Assembly (NCBI GenBank): GCA_964506435.1
Contig: CAZDLK010000035.1
Coordinates: 1 to 23,519, forward strand
Length of the DNA: 23,519 nt
From: JAOZHU01 sp964506435
GTDB lineage: Archaea > Thermoproteota > Bathyarchaeia > Bathyarchaeales > Bathycorpusculaceae
Direction of reading: 5' to 3'
A program made the translations under genes and the position numbers. This document shows, in pieces, positions 1 to 6,637 of the stretch (the first letter of the stretch is position 1; each line of letters opens with the position of its first letter). The notes below the pieces were generated by a model. It did no database searches and was not told the DNA's origin. It saw only the letters and a list, made by a program, of their open reading frames with translations.

Positions 1-2
1 TC

Positions 3-446
3 CTCCAAAGCCTCCTCGAAGGCTTAAAACAAAACGAAGAACGCTACAGTTACCCCGCATGCCCCTGCCGACTTGCATCTGGAACTTATGATTATGACCG
101 CGACGTAATCTGCCCATGCGACTACCGCGACGCCGACGTTCAGCAATACGGAGCCTGCTACTGCGGATTATACGTGAGAAAAGACGTTTACGAAGGCAAA
201 GCAGAACTGCAGCCTGTTCCTGAGCGCAGACCAGTTGAGAAGCAGGCGAAAGCCTACGGCACCGCCGCAACAGCAACAGCCAAAGCAGAACCAAACGCTA
301 TTTCTGAAGCTAAAAAGAAATTATTGTACTGCAAACAATGCGGCTACGTCGTTTACAGAGATGAACCACCCTACGTTTGCCCAATCTGCAAGGCAAAGCG
401 GGAGTTTTTCGCGGAAATAAAAACGCACGTCGACTTCAACGGATAG
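3..446 (+). CDS. Ferredoxin:disulfide (thioredoxin) reductase catalytic subunit fused to rubredoxin, 5'-truncated
   Basis: The reading frame is open from base 3 without a start codon, so the gene begins before the window. The upstream part shows the FTR catalytic-chain Cys pattern PACPCR, then ICPCDY, then GACYCGLY; these cysteines bind the [4Fe-4S] cluster and form the redox-active disulfide. After a Pro/Ala/Lys-rich linker comes a rubredoxin-type domain with two knuckles, YCKQCGY and YVCPICKA, which would hold one Fe. Known for the family: FTR passes single electrons from ferredoxin to a protein disulfide, and in methanogens a subclass with a C-terminal rubredoxin domain (FDR) has been linked to reduction of a glutaredoxin-like partner of class III ribonucleotide reductase. 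A GTG at 174 opens a shorter frame, but starting there would lose all FTR cysteines. It is cytoplasmic; its physiological partner is not visible here. Confidence 0.9.
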   Translation, partial: LQSLLEGLKQNEERYSYPACPCRLASGTYDYDRDVICPCDYRDADVQQYGACYCGLYVRKDVYEGKAELQPVPERRPVEKQAKAYGTAATATAKAEPNAISEAKKKLLYCKQCGYVVYRDEPPYVCPICKAKREFFAEIKTHVDFNG

Positions 447-454
447 CCTTTCGT

Positions 455-604
455 TCAGCTTGAAATTTCGATCTCGATTTTTTTCCAGTCTTCTTTTATG
501 CCCCGCAGCGAAGTTACAGCGCCAACTATGGTTCCACCTATGATTTTTTCCACAAACTCGTTAAGCGGTATATCTTGCCCATCCACTTTAAGTTTCATAT
601 CCAT
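455..604 (-). CDS. Conserved-looking small protein of 49 residues, unknown function
   Basis: A 49-codon frame starts at ATG 604 (second ATG at 598) and ends with TGA at 455-457. It is preceded by a clear Shine-Dalgarno sequence (GAGGTGA on the minus strand, about 5 bases from the start codon). The protein begins MDMKLKVDGQDIPLNEFVEK and continues with a Gly/Ile/Val stretch (IIGGTIVGAVTSLRG) and an acidic, strand-like end (KKIEIEISS). The charge pattern and the short beta-helix-beta look are those of a folded mini-protein, not a random frame. It ends 8 bases after the convergent stop of the FTR-rubredoxin gene and is divergent from endonuclease III. I recognise no named family and propose no function. 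Confidence 0.72.
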   Translation of the reverse strand: MDMKLKVDGQDIPLNEFVEKIIGGTIVGAVTSLRGIKEDWKKIEIEISS

Positions 605-692
605 TCACGTTTCACCTCGCTTCACTGTTTGCGTTTCACAGTAAAAGTTTTTTGCTTAAACAACAACCATGTACCTGTAAGAGGCTACCGCC

Positions 693-1352
693 GTGAAGAA
701 AAATGAAGTTAACCTTGACCCAAAAACACGCGCACTGTGCATAATCGAGCTGCTGGAAAAGGAATATGCAGACGCTAAAATCGCTTTAGACTACAAGAAC
801 CCATTAGAACTGCTAGTAGCCACGATTCTTTCTGCTCAATGCACAGATAAACGCGTCAACATAGTCACCAAACAACTGTTCAAAAAATACACGAAAGCCG
901 AAGACTACGCTAATGCTGATTTGACTGAACTTGAACAGGATATTAGGTCAACAGGCTTTTACAGAAACAAAGCCAAACACCTGAAAAACTGTTGTCAGCT
1001 ACTGGTTGAGAAGCACAATTCGCAAGTTCCCAAGACAATGGCTGAACTGCTGGAACTCCCTGGCGTGGCGCGGAAAACCGCTAATATAGTCTTAACCAAC
1101 GCTTACGGCGTAGTTGAGGGCATAGCTGTGGACACCCACGTGCGCAGGCTTGCCCAGCGGCTTGGGCTCTCGGAGACTGATGACCCAGTCAAGATAGAAG
1201 TGGACTTGATGCGCCTTGTTCCACGTGATAAGTGGGTGCGAATCGCGGATTTGCTGATTTTCCACGGCAGACAAGTATGCGCAGCAAAAAAACCACAATG
1301 CAACGCGTGCGTGCTGAACAAGATATGCCCTTCCGCGTTTTCTTTCGGCTGA
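693..1352 (+). CDS. nth: Endonuclease III (DNA glycosylase/AP lyase)
   Basis: This 219-residue protein has the usual length and all hallmarks of bifunctional endonuclease III, which excises oxidised pyrimidines and cleaves the abasic strand by beta-elimination. The helix-hairpin-helix reads LELPGVARKTAN with the catalytic Lys at about 128, and the catalytic Asp lies in AVDTHVRR at about 147. The C-terminal [4Fe-4S] cluster loop has the exact spacing C-x6-C-x2-C-x5-C at residues 196, 203, 206 and 212. The start is GTG at 693, with GAGG 8 bases upstream. It is transcribed away from the small minus-strand gene; the 88-base gap holds AT-rich promoter-like sequence. Oxidative-damage repair fits the neighbouring peroxiredoxin, but they are not clearly one operon. 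Confidence 0.95.
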   Translation: MKKNEVNLDPKTRALCIIELLEKEYADAKIALDYKNPLELLVATILSAQCTDKRVNIVTKQLFKKYTKAEDYANADLTELEQDIRSTGFYRNKAKHLKNCCQLLVEKHNSQVPKTMAELLELPGVARKTANIVLTNAYGVVEGIAVDTHVRRLAQRLGLSETDDPVKIEVDLMRLVPRDKWVRIADLLIFHGRQVCAAKKPQCNACVLNKICPSAFSFG

Positions 1353-1406
1353 AACCGCTACTGTTTATTAAGTTGAACTCGGCTTTCTACTTGAGGCTTG
1401 TTCTAA

Positions 1407-1883
1407 ATGGTCAATACAATAAAAGTAGGTGACAAAGCACCAGACTTTACTCTGCCTGATACAGATCTCAACTTGAAAAGTTTGAAGAATTTTCTCAGCC
1501 GCAAAACAGTTTTAGCCTTTTTCGTTAATGCCTTCACAAATACCTGCACGAAGGAAATGTGCGCGTTCCGAGATTCCATGGCTAGACTAGTTGACTTGGA
1601 CGCTCAGGTTGTCGGAATAAGCGTGAACGACCCCTTCTCAAACAAAGCTTTCGCTCAGAAAAACAAGTTGCCTTTCCCAATATTAAGCGACTATAATCAC
1701 GAAGCCATAGCTGCCTACGGTGTCAAAGCCCTCAACTTTAGTGGTCTTAACGGTTACACGGTTGCCAAACGCTCTATTTTCATCATAGACCAGAACGGCA
1801 TAGTGCGCTATGTATGGACTGCAGAAGACCCAGCCACAGAGCCGAATTACGAGGAAATCGAAGAAGCCCTGCAGAAAATCTAG
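1407..1883 (+). CDS. Peroxiredoxin, PrxQ/BCP-like (AhpC/TSA family)
   Basis: The 158-residue protein has a thioredoxin fold opening with VGDKAPDFTLPD. The active site is NAFTNTCTKEMCAFRD: the peroxidatic Cys at about 47 sits in a T-x-x-C motif and a second Cys follows five residues later (CTKEMC), the helix-located resolving-Cys arrangement of PrxQ/BCP proteins. A later RSIFIIDQNGIVRYVW block carries the conserved Arg region. It reduces H2O2 or organic peroxides with electrons from a thioredoxin- or glutaredoxin-like donor; the FTR-rubredoxin and thioredoxin reductase genes of this window are plausible upstream donors (inference). ATG 1407 is preceded by TGAGG at a suitable distance. A T-rich stretch at about 1919-1950 after the stop may serve as terminator. 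Confidence 0.92.
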   Translation: MVNTIKVGDKAPDFTLPDTDLNLKSLKNFLSRKTVLAFFVNAFTNTCTKEMCAFRDSMARLVDLDAQVVGISVNDPFSNKAFAQKNKLPFPILSDYNHEAIAAYGVKALNFSGLNGYTVAKRSIFIIDQNGIVRYVWTAEDPATEPNYEEIEEALQKI

Positions 1884-1973
1884 TTAACAGTGCGGCTGAA
1901 GCTCATTCAAGTCCGTTCTCGGTTTTTTGCACTTCAGTTTCTTTCTTTTCCGATGTTAAAACCAGTTTGGAAA

Positions 1974-1986
1974 GCGCATAAAAGTT
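1974..1986 (+). promoter_or_regulatory. Probable TATA promoter of the winged-helix/VIT gene
   Basis: An A/T-rich element (GCATAAAAGTTAT) lies about 50 bases before the GTG start at 2034, in a suitable place for an archaeal TATA box with a short leader. GGTGA at 2021-2025 would be the ribosome binding site. The call rests only on sequence resemblance. Confidence 0.4.
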
Positions 1987-2033
1987 ATTAGTGCGAGTGA
2001 GGTCCTTTGTTGTGTTTAACGGTGACTATTTGA

Positions 2034-2888
2034 GTGTCTTTTGAAATACAAGAGTTGCCTGATGTCTTAAGGGTAATTGTTCTGTTAAACCTTAGCAAAG
2101 GGGCGAAAATGCCTAAGCCTTCTCTCAAACGGCGAATCGACAAAGTCTGCACAAGTTACACCTGCATAGAAATGAGCGACCTTGACGAGGCATTAAAGGA
2201 AATGGCTTCTGAGGGGCTAATCATGGATGATAATGGTGTTGTGCAGTTAACCAAACAAGGACGCAAACTCGGCAAAGAATGGGAAAGCCTGCTCTTAAAG
2301 AAAGAACCCATACTTGAAGTTGTAGCAGGATTAGCTGATGGTTCAATAACTGGTTTAGTCGTTATCCTCTCAGCCTTTATCGCCTCGTTCACCGCAGCGC
2401 TCTCTGCTTCCCAAACGATTTTCGCTGCTTTCCTGACATTAAGCGCGGTTGCCATAACCAACTTTTCCAGTTTCCTCTTAGGCGGCATAACTGAAGATTT
2501 AGCGGACATAATGACCCTGCAAACTTTAATGAACTACAGTTTAAGCGATATCCCAGACAAAAGAGAACGCGACAAATCTCTCATAGTAGTCAAGAAGTTA
2601 TTCACCCTGCTGGATAAGGAAATTCACCGCTCCAACATTTACGCAGCGCTGATATGTGGAATCACAACTTTCCTGGCTGGAAGCATACCCATAATAACTT
2701 ACCTGCTATTGCCAACTCCCATTGACCTCATCGTGTCTCTGACAATAGTCGGTGTTGTCGTCGGCATATTCCTAGTTCGCTACCGCTCCAAGAAAACTCG
2801 AGTAAACTGGAAGATCACGCTGATGGAAACCATTGCCATAGTTATTATTGCAACAATTGCGTCATTATTGTTAGGCGGCATAGCATAA
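2034..2888 (+). CDS. Membrane protein with N-terminal winged-helix region and VIT1/CCC1-like domain
   Basis: The 284-residue protein has two parts. Residues 1 to about 90 are soluble and look like a winged helix: helices with LPDVLRVIVLLNL, a recognition-like segment, then EGLIMDDNGVVQLTKQGRKL, the typical strand-turn-strand ending of archaeal HTH domains. Residues 92-284 form five hydrophobic segments (about 93-120, 125-152, 201-227, 229-249 and 261-283). The first contains GLADGSITGLVVILSAF, the signature region of VIT1/CCC1-like transporters, with the Asp in helix 1. The soluble loop GITEDLADIMTLQ and following helix sit where VIT1 has its cytoplasmic metal-binding domain. VIT1 proteins export Fe2+/Mn2+ from the cytosol; whether this one transports or senses metal is unknown. 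The start is GTG 2034. Its stop lies 10 bases from the convergent stop of the CoA-binding gene. Confidence 0.75.
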   Translation: MSFEIQELPDVLRVIVLLNLSKGAKMPKPSLKRRIDKVCTSYTCIEMSDLDEALKEMASEGLIMDDNGVVQLTKQGRKLGKEWESLLLKKEPILEVVAGLADGSITGLVVILSAFIASFTAALSASQTIFAAFLTLSAVAITNFSSFLLGGITEDLADIMTLQTLMNYSLSDIPDKRERDKSLIVVKKLFTLLDKEIHRSNIYAALICGITTFLAGSIPIITYLLLPTPIDLIVSLTIVGVVVGIFLVRYRSKKTRVNWKITLMETIAIVIIATIASLLLGGIA

Positions 2889-2898
2889 GCCAAGCGCT

Positions 2899-3330
2899 TT
2901 AGGCTAAGTGCATGTGCTCCACCATCATACACCTGTCCATAACCACGGTTAACCCAGCTTTTCTCGCCGTTTCCGCAGCTTGCTCATTCACTATGCCTAG
3001 CTGCATCCAAACCACACAAGGCTTTCCATTAGCTTTCTTCAGCTTAACGGCTTGCTCCACAATGGCAAGCACATCTTTTGCGGGTCTAAAAACATCAACG
3101 ACATCTAATGTTTTCTGAACGTCAACTGGAATCTCAAGAAGGCTTCTATAGCTTTTTTCACCGAGAATTTCATCCGCAGAAGGGTTTACGGGAACAATGC
3201 GGAAGCCCTGCTTCTTCAGGTACGCAGCTACTCTGTAGCTGGCTTTATCTGGGTCTCTGGAAAGCCCCACTACAGCAATTGTTCTGCTTTCTGCCAGGAT
3301 TTGTTTAATCTCGCTTTGACTCAACTTCAT
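2899..3330 (-). CDS. CoA-binding protein (CoA_binding_2 / YccU family)
   Basis: This small Rossmann-fold protein has the family motif TIAVVGLSRDPDKASYRVAAY near its N-terminus, followed by GFRIVPVNPSADEILGEKSY and the C-terminal CVVWMQLGIVNEQAAETARK and VVMDRCMMVEH segments. These are hallmark blocks of the stand-alone CoA-binding domain related to the succinyl-CoA synthetase alpha N-terminus. Binding of CoA or another nucleotide is expected; no reaction is assigned to the family. I prefer ATG 3330 (MKLSQSEIK, 143 residues); a TTG at 3351 would add seven residues. The gene overlaps the end of the upstream htrA-like gene by 26 bases, so the two are probably co-transcribed and translationally coupled. 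Confidence 0.88.
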   Translation of the reverse strand: MKLSQSEIKQILAESRTIAVVGLSRDPDKASYRVAAYLKKQGFRIVPVNPSADEILGEKSYRSLLEIPVDVQKTLDVVDVFRPAKDVLAIVEQAVKLKKANGKPCVVWMQLGIVNEQAAETARKAGLTVVMDRCMMVEHMHLA

Positions 3331-4294
3331 AACCCCTATTTTTAGTCTCAAAACTGAAATCAGGCATCTGGCTCAGTTTGAGCTCAAAGAAATGCTCTCT
3401 GCTGTTGCGCAGTGCAAAGATTTTGATTTTGTCTCCGATTTTCCGTTTGTGTATTTCGTTGACTAGGTCTTCGACGCGGCGAGTTTCCGTGTTGTCTAAT
3501 TCCAGAATGATGTCGCCGTCAGCCATTCCCGCGTCTTCAGCAGGGCTCCCCTTCACCACTTTCGTCACGAGCACTCCATGCTCCACTGGCAAACCGTAAT
3601 ACCGTGCTAATTTGCTGTTTATGCTTAATCCTATCACGCCGAGCCAGGGTCTTTCGACAATGCCCTCCGCTATCATGCCGTTAGTGCATGCTTTCGCTGA
3701 GTTGATTGGAATGGCGAAGCCTATGCCCTGTGCAAAAGGAATTATCGCAGTGTTTATGGCCATGACTTTGCCCTCTAAATCTACAAGTGGCCCGCCGCTG
3801 TTGCCCGGATTGATAGCGGCGTCTGTCTGCACAAGGTTCTCGATTAGCCCCCTTTGCGACTCTATTGTTCGGTTGATGGCGCTGATTACTCCAGAAGTCA
3901 CCGTTGGCCCTCCAGCTAGCCCGAAGGGGTTTCCGATGGCGTAGACTCTTTGTCCTACTCTCAGGTTGTCGGAGTTTCCCAATTCTGCGGCTTGGAGGGC
4001 TTTGCCGTTGACTTTTACGACTGCTATGTCGTGGACCGCGCATGAACCAGCTATTGTGCCTTCTAGCACTTCGTTGTTCCAAAGGGTGACCTGAATTTTT
4101 TCTGCGCCTCCAACGACGTGGTTGTTGGTGAGGATGAGGCCTTTGGCGTCGATTATTGTGCCTGAACCCATTCCTGAGACTGGGACTGCTTGGTAGAACA
4201 TGTTGTGGACAAGTTTTATTGTGCTTATGTTGACGACGCTTTTGCTTGCTTTTTCTATGATGTCTAGGACGTTTTTTTCGTCGTGTGCAGACAA
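3305..4294 (-). CDS. HtrA/DegP-like serine protease with one PDZ domain, apparently cytoplasmic
   Basis: The 329-residue protein has a trypsin-like protease domain followed by one PDZ domain. The catalytic triad is visible: His at about 59 in LILTNNHVVGG, Asp at about 89 in AVHDIAVVKV, and Ser at about 166 in INPGNSGGPL. The LA loop and FGLAGGPTVTSGVISA block match DegP/DegS-type enzymes. The PDZ domain covers about 225-315 (RPWLGVIGL, HGVLVTKVVKGSPAEDAGM, GDIILELD). Family role: degradation or chaperoning of damaged proteins. No signal peptide or N-terminal membrane helix is present (it begins MSAHDEKNVLDIIEKASKSV), so action in the cytoplasm is inferred unless the TTG start at 4294 is wrong. 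AAGGCG about 7 bases upstream could be the ribosome binding site. Confidence 0.93.
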   Translation of the reverse strand: MSAHDEKNVLDIIEKASKSVVNISTIKLVHNMFYQAVPVSGMGSGTIIDAKGLILTNNHVVGGAEKIQVTLWNNEVLEGTIAGSCAVHDIAVVKVNGKALQAAELGNSDNLRVGQRVYAIGNPFGLAGGPTVTSGVISAINRTIESQRGLIENLVQTDAAINPGNSGGPLVDLEGKVMAINTAIIPFAQGIGFAIPINSAKACTNGMIAEGIVERPWLGVIGLSINSKLARYYGLPVEHGVLVTKVVKGSPAEDAGMADGDIILELDNTETRRVEDLVNEIHKRKIGDKIKIFALRNSREHFFELKLSQMPDFSFETKNRGYEVESKRD

Positions 4295-4372
4295 TCTTTT
4301 TCGCCTTGGAATCTGTTTGTTGGCGGTTTTAAGAATTTTTCCATTTTACATTCGCAATTGGGGTTGTGTGAT

Positions 4373-4415
4373 GGTTTTGTTTTTTGGTGTTTTTGTTGTT
4401 GTTTTGTTTGTTTTC
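4373..4415 (+). repeat. T/G-rich low-complexity tract in the divergent intergenic region
   Basis: Almost every base here is T or G on the plus strand, in runs such as GTTGTTGTTTTGTTTG. It lies in the 260-base gap (4295-4554) between the minus-strand htrA-like gene and the plus-strand regulator. On the minus strand it is an A/C tract upstream of htrA. It could be a nucleosome/histone or TFB-related element, or it could stop transcription approaching from the left; nothing decides between these. Confidence 0.4.
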
Positions 4416-4424
4416 GGTGAAAAT

Positions 4425-4436
4425 GTATATAAATAT
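4425..4436 (+). promoter_or_regulatory. Strong TATA box for the Cys-rich regulator
   Basis: GTATATAAATAT is a near-ideal archaeal TATA box preceded by an A-rich stretch (GGTGAAAAT) that could act as BRE. Transcription would start about 25 bases downstream, near 4457. That gives the regulator gene a leader of roughly 100 bases, which is long for an archaeon. Confidence 0.65.
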
Positions 4437-4467
4437 CACATACGTCATATTTGTTTGATGTGAGCCG

Positions 4468-4523
4468 TGGCGGGAGTCGCTCAAAACAATTTTTCGCCTA
4501 ACCTCTCACTCCTTTTCCCGCCA
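4468..4523 (+). promoter_or_regulatory. Inverted repeat in the leader of the regulator gene
   Basis: TGGCGGGA at 4468-4475 is the exact reverse complement of TCCCGCCA at 4516-4523, with a 40-base spacer. Further short pairing is possible inside (GAGT at 4474-4477 with ACTC at 4508-4511). The pair lies between the inferred transcription start and the ribosome binding site (AGGA at 4541-4544). It may form a leader RNA stem or mark a dimeric DNA-binding site; autoregulation by the encoded protein is conceivable. It matches no riboswitch class I know. Confidence 0.4.
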
Positions 4524-4554
4524 AGGCGCACGCCCAAAAAAGGAAAAAGTGCAC

Positions 4555-5499
4555 ATGAAAGCGCAAAATACCGCTGAAAGCGCTAAGAAAACTGACGTCT
4601 CGGCAGAAATGCTGAAGACTCTGGATGCCGAATGCCGACGATGCGCTCCGCTAACGCCGCTTGAGTGCATAACCCACTGTAATGTCTGGAAAATGAAAAA
4701 TGAACTCAGGCAACTGCGGGAAACCATGGGCAACCCGAATTTCGTAAAAGACCTCTTCAACACCCTCAAAAATGACACGCGCTTGCACGTTCTGAAAACA
4801 ATCGCTAAACACCGATATTCCATGAGTAAACTCCAAGAGGAACTTAAAAGCGAAGGTTACTCGCACAGTCAGGAAACAATTAATCAGGAGTATTTGCGCC
4901 CCTTACTGGCAGTTGGGCTTGCCGCTGAAACTCAAGAGCAATATTATGCAACAGCCTTTGGCGGTAAACTGAACGAGTTAATAAGCGACTTCTCCGATTT
5001 CACAACTGCTTTGCCTTCCCGCTCCGAGTGTTACGAAGAAGTTCTGCTTGAGGCGCTGCTGCTTGAGCCTAAAACCTTTGAGGAAATCAAAGTCATAATC
5101 ACATCAAAAGTTGCGCCGCGCATTCTGAAACGGCTGAAAAACACTGGCTTGATACAGGTGCCGCTTGAACGTGATTACGTGTTCTTCTTCAGGTCAAAAC
5201 GCGACTCAAGTAAGGAAACTCTTTCCTCCGCCGAAAAGAAAGTTTACTTTAGCATCCCTGAAGAAGGCGTCTCCGCCAGAAACCTATCTGAGAAAGCAGG
5301 AATCTCCCTGAGAAGAACTTACACGTGCCTCAGGCGTTTGAAGGGCAAGAAGTTAGTGTTCACAAGAAAAACTCCTAAAACTTACTGCTTAACTGAAAAA
5401 GGTGAACGGTTAGCATGGCTTTTGAGCGAACTGCATAAGCTAGTGGAGGAAACATTATCTCTTTCTATACAGGCCACCAAGCACCACAAAAACGCGTAA
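4555..5499 (+). CDS. Transcriptional regulator with four-Cys N-terminal motif and several winged-helix domains
   Basis: The roughly 314-residue protein opens with a compact cysteine motif, ECRRCAPLTPLECITHCNVW, with Cys at residues 27, 30, 38 and 42 counted from ATG 4555. Four such closely spaced Cys suggest a Zn or Fe-S site. A helical KMKNELRQLRETM segment follows, then a winged helix at about 60-135 (FVKDLFNTLKNDTRLHVLKT, ArsR-like opening). A second HTH-like region lies at about 150-200 and a third at about 225-290 (LSEKAGISLRRTYTCLRRLK then KTYCLTEKGERLAWLL). The target is unknown; neighbouring ferritin-like, flavodoxin and thioredoxin reductase genes make redox or metal control a reasonable guess. 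ATG 4555 fits AGGA at 4541 better than GTG 4549, which is too close. The long structured leader may add regulation. Confidence 0.75.
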   Translation: MKAQNTAESAKKTDVSAEMLKTLDAECRRCAPLTPLECITHCNVWKMKNELRQLRETMGNPNFVKDLFNTLKNDTRLHVLKTIAKHRYSMSKLQEELKSEGYSHSQETINQEYLRPLLAVGLAAETQEQYYATAFGGKLNELISDFSDFTTALPSRSECYEEVLLEALLLEPKTFEEIKVIITSKVAPRILKRLKNTGLIQVPLERDYVFFFRSKRDSSKETLSSAEKKVYFSIPEEGVSARNLSEKAGISLRRTYTCLRRLKGKKLVFTRKTPKTYCLTEKGERLAWLLSELHKLVEETLSLSIQATKHHKNA

Positions 5500-5549
5500 A
5501 CTGCCAGAAAATGCCGTTAAAAAGAAAAAAGTTGAAAGGTTTGTGTGTT

Positions 5550-6047
5550 TTATCCGCCCGGTGTTCCGTGAAACGGCACGTTTTCCCACAATACCTCCCA
5601 CCAGTCTGCTTCAGTTATGGTTTCGCCATGCACGATAATTTCCAGAACCATCTTCAACATAGCATGGTGCCTTTGCTCATCAGTTAAAATTGCTTTCAAG
5701 AGGAACGCCACTTTCTTGTTCTCGATTGTGGGCAACATTTTCTGCAGTTTTCCTATGAGCTCCGCTTCCAATTTGATGTGTTTCTCCACCAGTGCCTTTT
5801 GCTCGTCAAGGTGCTCCTGCTTCAACGCTTGCGGGGTATCTGTTAAGAGTGCAACGGCTGAAGCGTAAAGCTCCGCGTGCTTCACCGAGTCCAACGATAT
5901 GCCTTTTAACACGCCTTTAACTGGAGGGTTTTTAATGTTCACTATGCCCGCGTTCAAGGATTGAACTATTTCTTTCTCAATCAATATCTGCCGTTTCATG
6001 AATTCAACCAAATCTTTGTTTGTGCTCAAGTTTTTTGTCCTCTCCAT
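5550..6047 (-). CDS. Ferritin-like four-helix-bundle protein
   Basis: The protein of about 165 residues is almost wholly helical, with four helix blocks and ferritin/rubrerythrin-like motifs: LIEKEIVQSL in helix A, DSVKHAELY in helix B, KLEAELIGKL in helix C and DEQRHHAMLK in helix D. Helix D carries a normal E-x-x-H. Helix B has S-V-K-H where di-iron proteins usually have E-x-x-H, with an Asp one residue earlier, so the metal site may be altered or differently ligated. Ferritin-like proteins store iron or use a di-iron centre for peroxide or O2 chemistry; the precise role here is unknown. ATG 6047 is preferred over TTG 6053. It follows the flavodoxin gene by about 11 bases on the same strand and is likely co-transcribed. 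The C-terminus is Trp-rich (EADWWEVLWENV). Confidence 0.8.
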   Translation of the reverse strand: MERTKNLSTNKDLVEFMKRQILIEKEIVQSLNAGIVNIKNPPVKGVLKGISLDSVKHAELYASAVALLTDTPQALKQEHLDEQKALVEKHIKLEAELIGKLQKMLPTIENKKVAFLLKAILTDEQRHHAMLKMVLEIIVHGETITEADWWEVLWENVPFHGTPGG

Positions 6048-6058
6048 TTCCAACCATG

Positions 6059-6511
6059 TTAAGCTGTGTGAATAAGGCTTTCGGCGACCCGCTTTCCAAG
6101 ATGCAAACAGGCACTCAGAGCAGTTTGGTCGGGAACGTACCTCGCTAGCAAAGGCGGCTCCGTAACTCGCATTTCAAACTTGTTCTTCAGGATCTCAAGA
6201 ACAAGCTTCGGCGCTTCGCCACTCCACCCGTAAGAGCCAAAAGCTGCGCCTATTTTTCCTTTCAGGCTTATGCCCTTCTCAGCTGCTTCCTCAAACATCC
6301 GCTTTGTATCCATTGCCATGTCGTGATGGTACGTTGGCGCTCCAACAAGCACGGCGTCAAACTTGCCCAAGTCTTCAGCGTCAACGTGATAGTTCATTTC
6401 CACTTCCACGCTGCCAGCGCTTCTGGCGCCTTCAGCTATGGTTTTAGCCATTTTCTCAGTGTTTCCAGTTCGACTATAATATAATACAAGAATTTTCGGC
6501 ACAAAACTCAC
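6059..6511 (-). CDS. Flavodoxin-like FMN protein
   Basis: The 150-residue protein has a flavodoxin fold. The phosphate loop YYSRTGNTEKMAKT follows the first strand (KILVLYYS); the FMN-flanking loops are VGAPTYHHDM and FGSYGWSGEAPK. It resembles the flavodoxin domain of FprA-type flavo-diiron proteins but lacks the diiron domain, so it is a stand-alone one- or two-electron carrier. The start is GTG 6511 with AAGGAT about 6 bases upstream. It is first in a probable two-gene unit with the ferritin-like gene and is divergent from thioredoxin reductase; 126 bases separate the two starts and must hold both promoters. A possible job is passing electrons from the flavoenzymes here to an iron or oxygen-handling protein (inference). 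Confidence 0.9.
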   Translation of the reverse strand: MSFVPKILVLYYSRTGNTEKMAKTIAEGARSAGSVEVEMNYHVDAEDLGKFDAVLVGAPTYHHDMAMDTKRMFEEAAEKGISLKGKIGAAFGSYGWSGEAPKLVLEILKNKFEMRVTEPPLLARYVPDQTALSACLHLGKRVAESLIHTA

Positions 6512-6583
6512 CTATCCTTAAACTTTGGAGACAAACCATATGAACTTTTTGCAAACCATAACCGCGCTGAGCATTCTCCGAAT

Positions 6584-6593
6584 AATTCATAAA
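6584..6593 (+). promoter_or_regulatory. Possible TATA box of thioredoxin reductase
   Basis: An A/T-rich element (AATTCATAAA) about 50 bases before ATG 6638 lies in the divergent gap with the flavodoxin gene. It is in the right position for an archaeal TATA box. No strong Shine-Dalgarno sequence precedes the ATG, so the leader may be short or weakly recognised. Confidence 0.35.
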
Positions 6594-6637
6594 CAGCCAC
6601 AACCAAATTATTTCCAACCCTCAAGAGTTGTTCACGC

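Noticed and set aside
2156..2509. 117-residue minus-strand frame
   Set aside because: It is antisense to the winged-helix/VIT gene and its Ser/Ala-rich content mirrors the membrane helices on the other strand.
4200..4463. 87-residue hydrophobic plus-strand frame
   Set aside because: It is antisense to the start of the HtrA gene and runs through the T/G-rich tract, which by itself yields Phe/Val/Leu; no ribosome binding site and no folded pattern.
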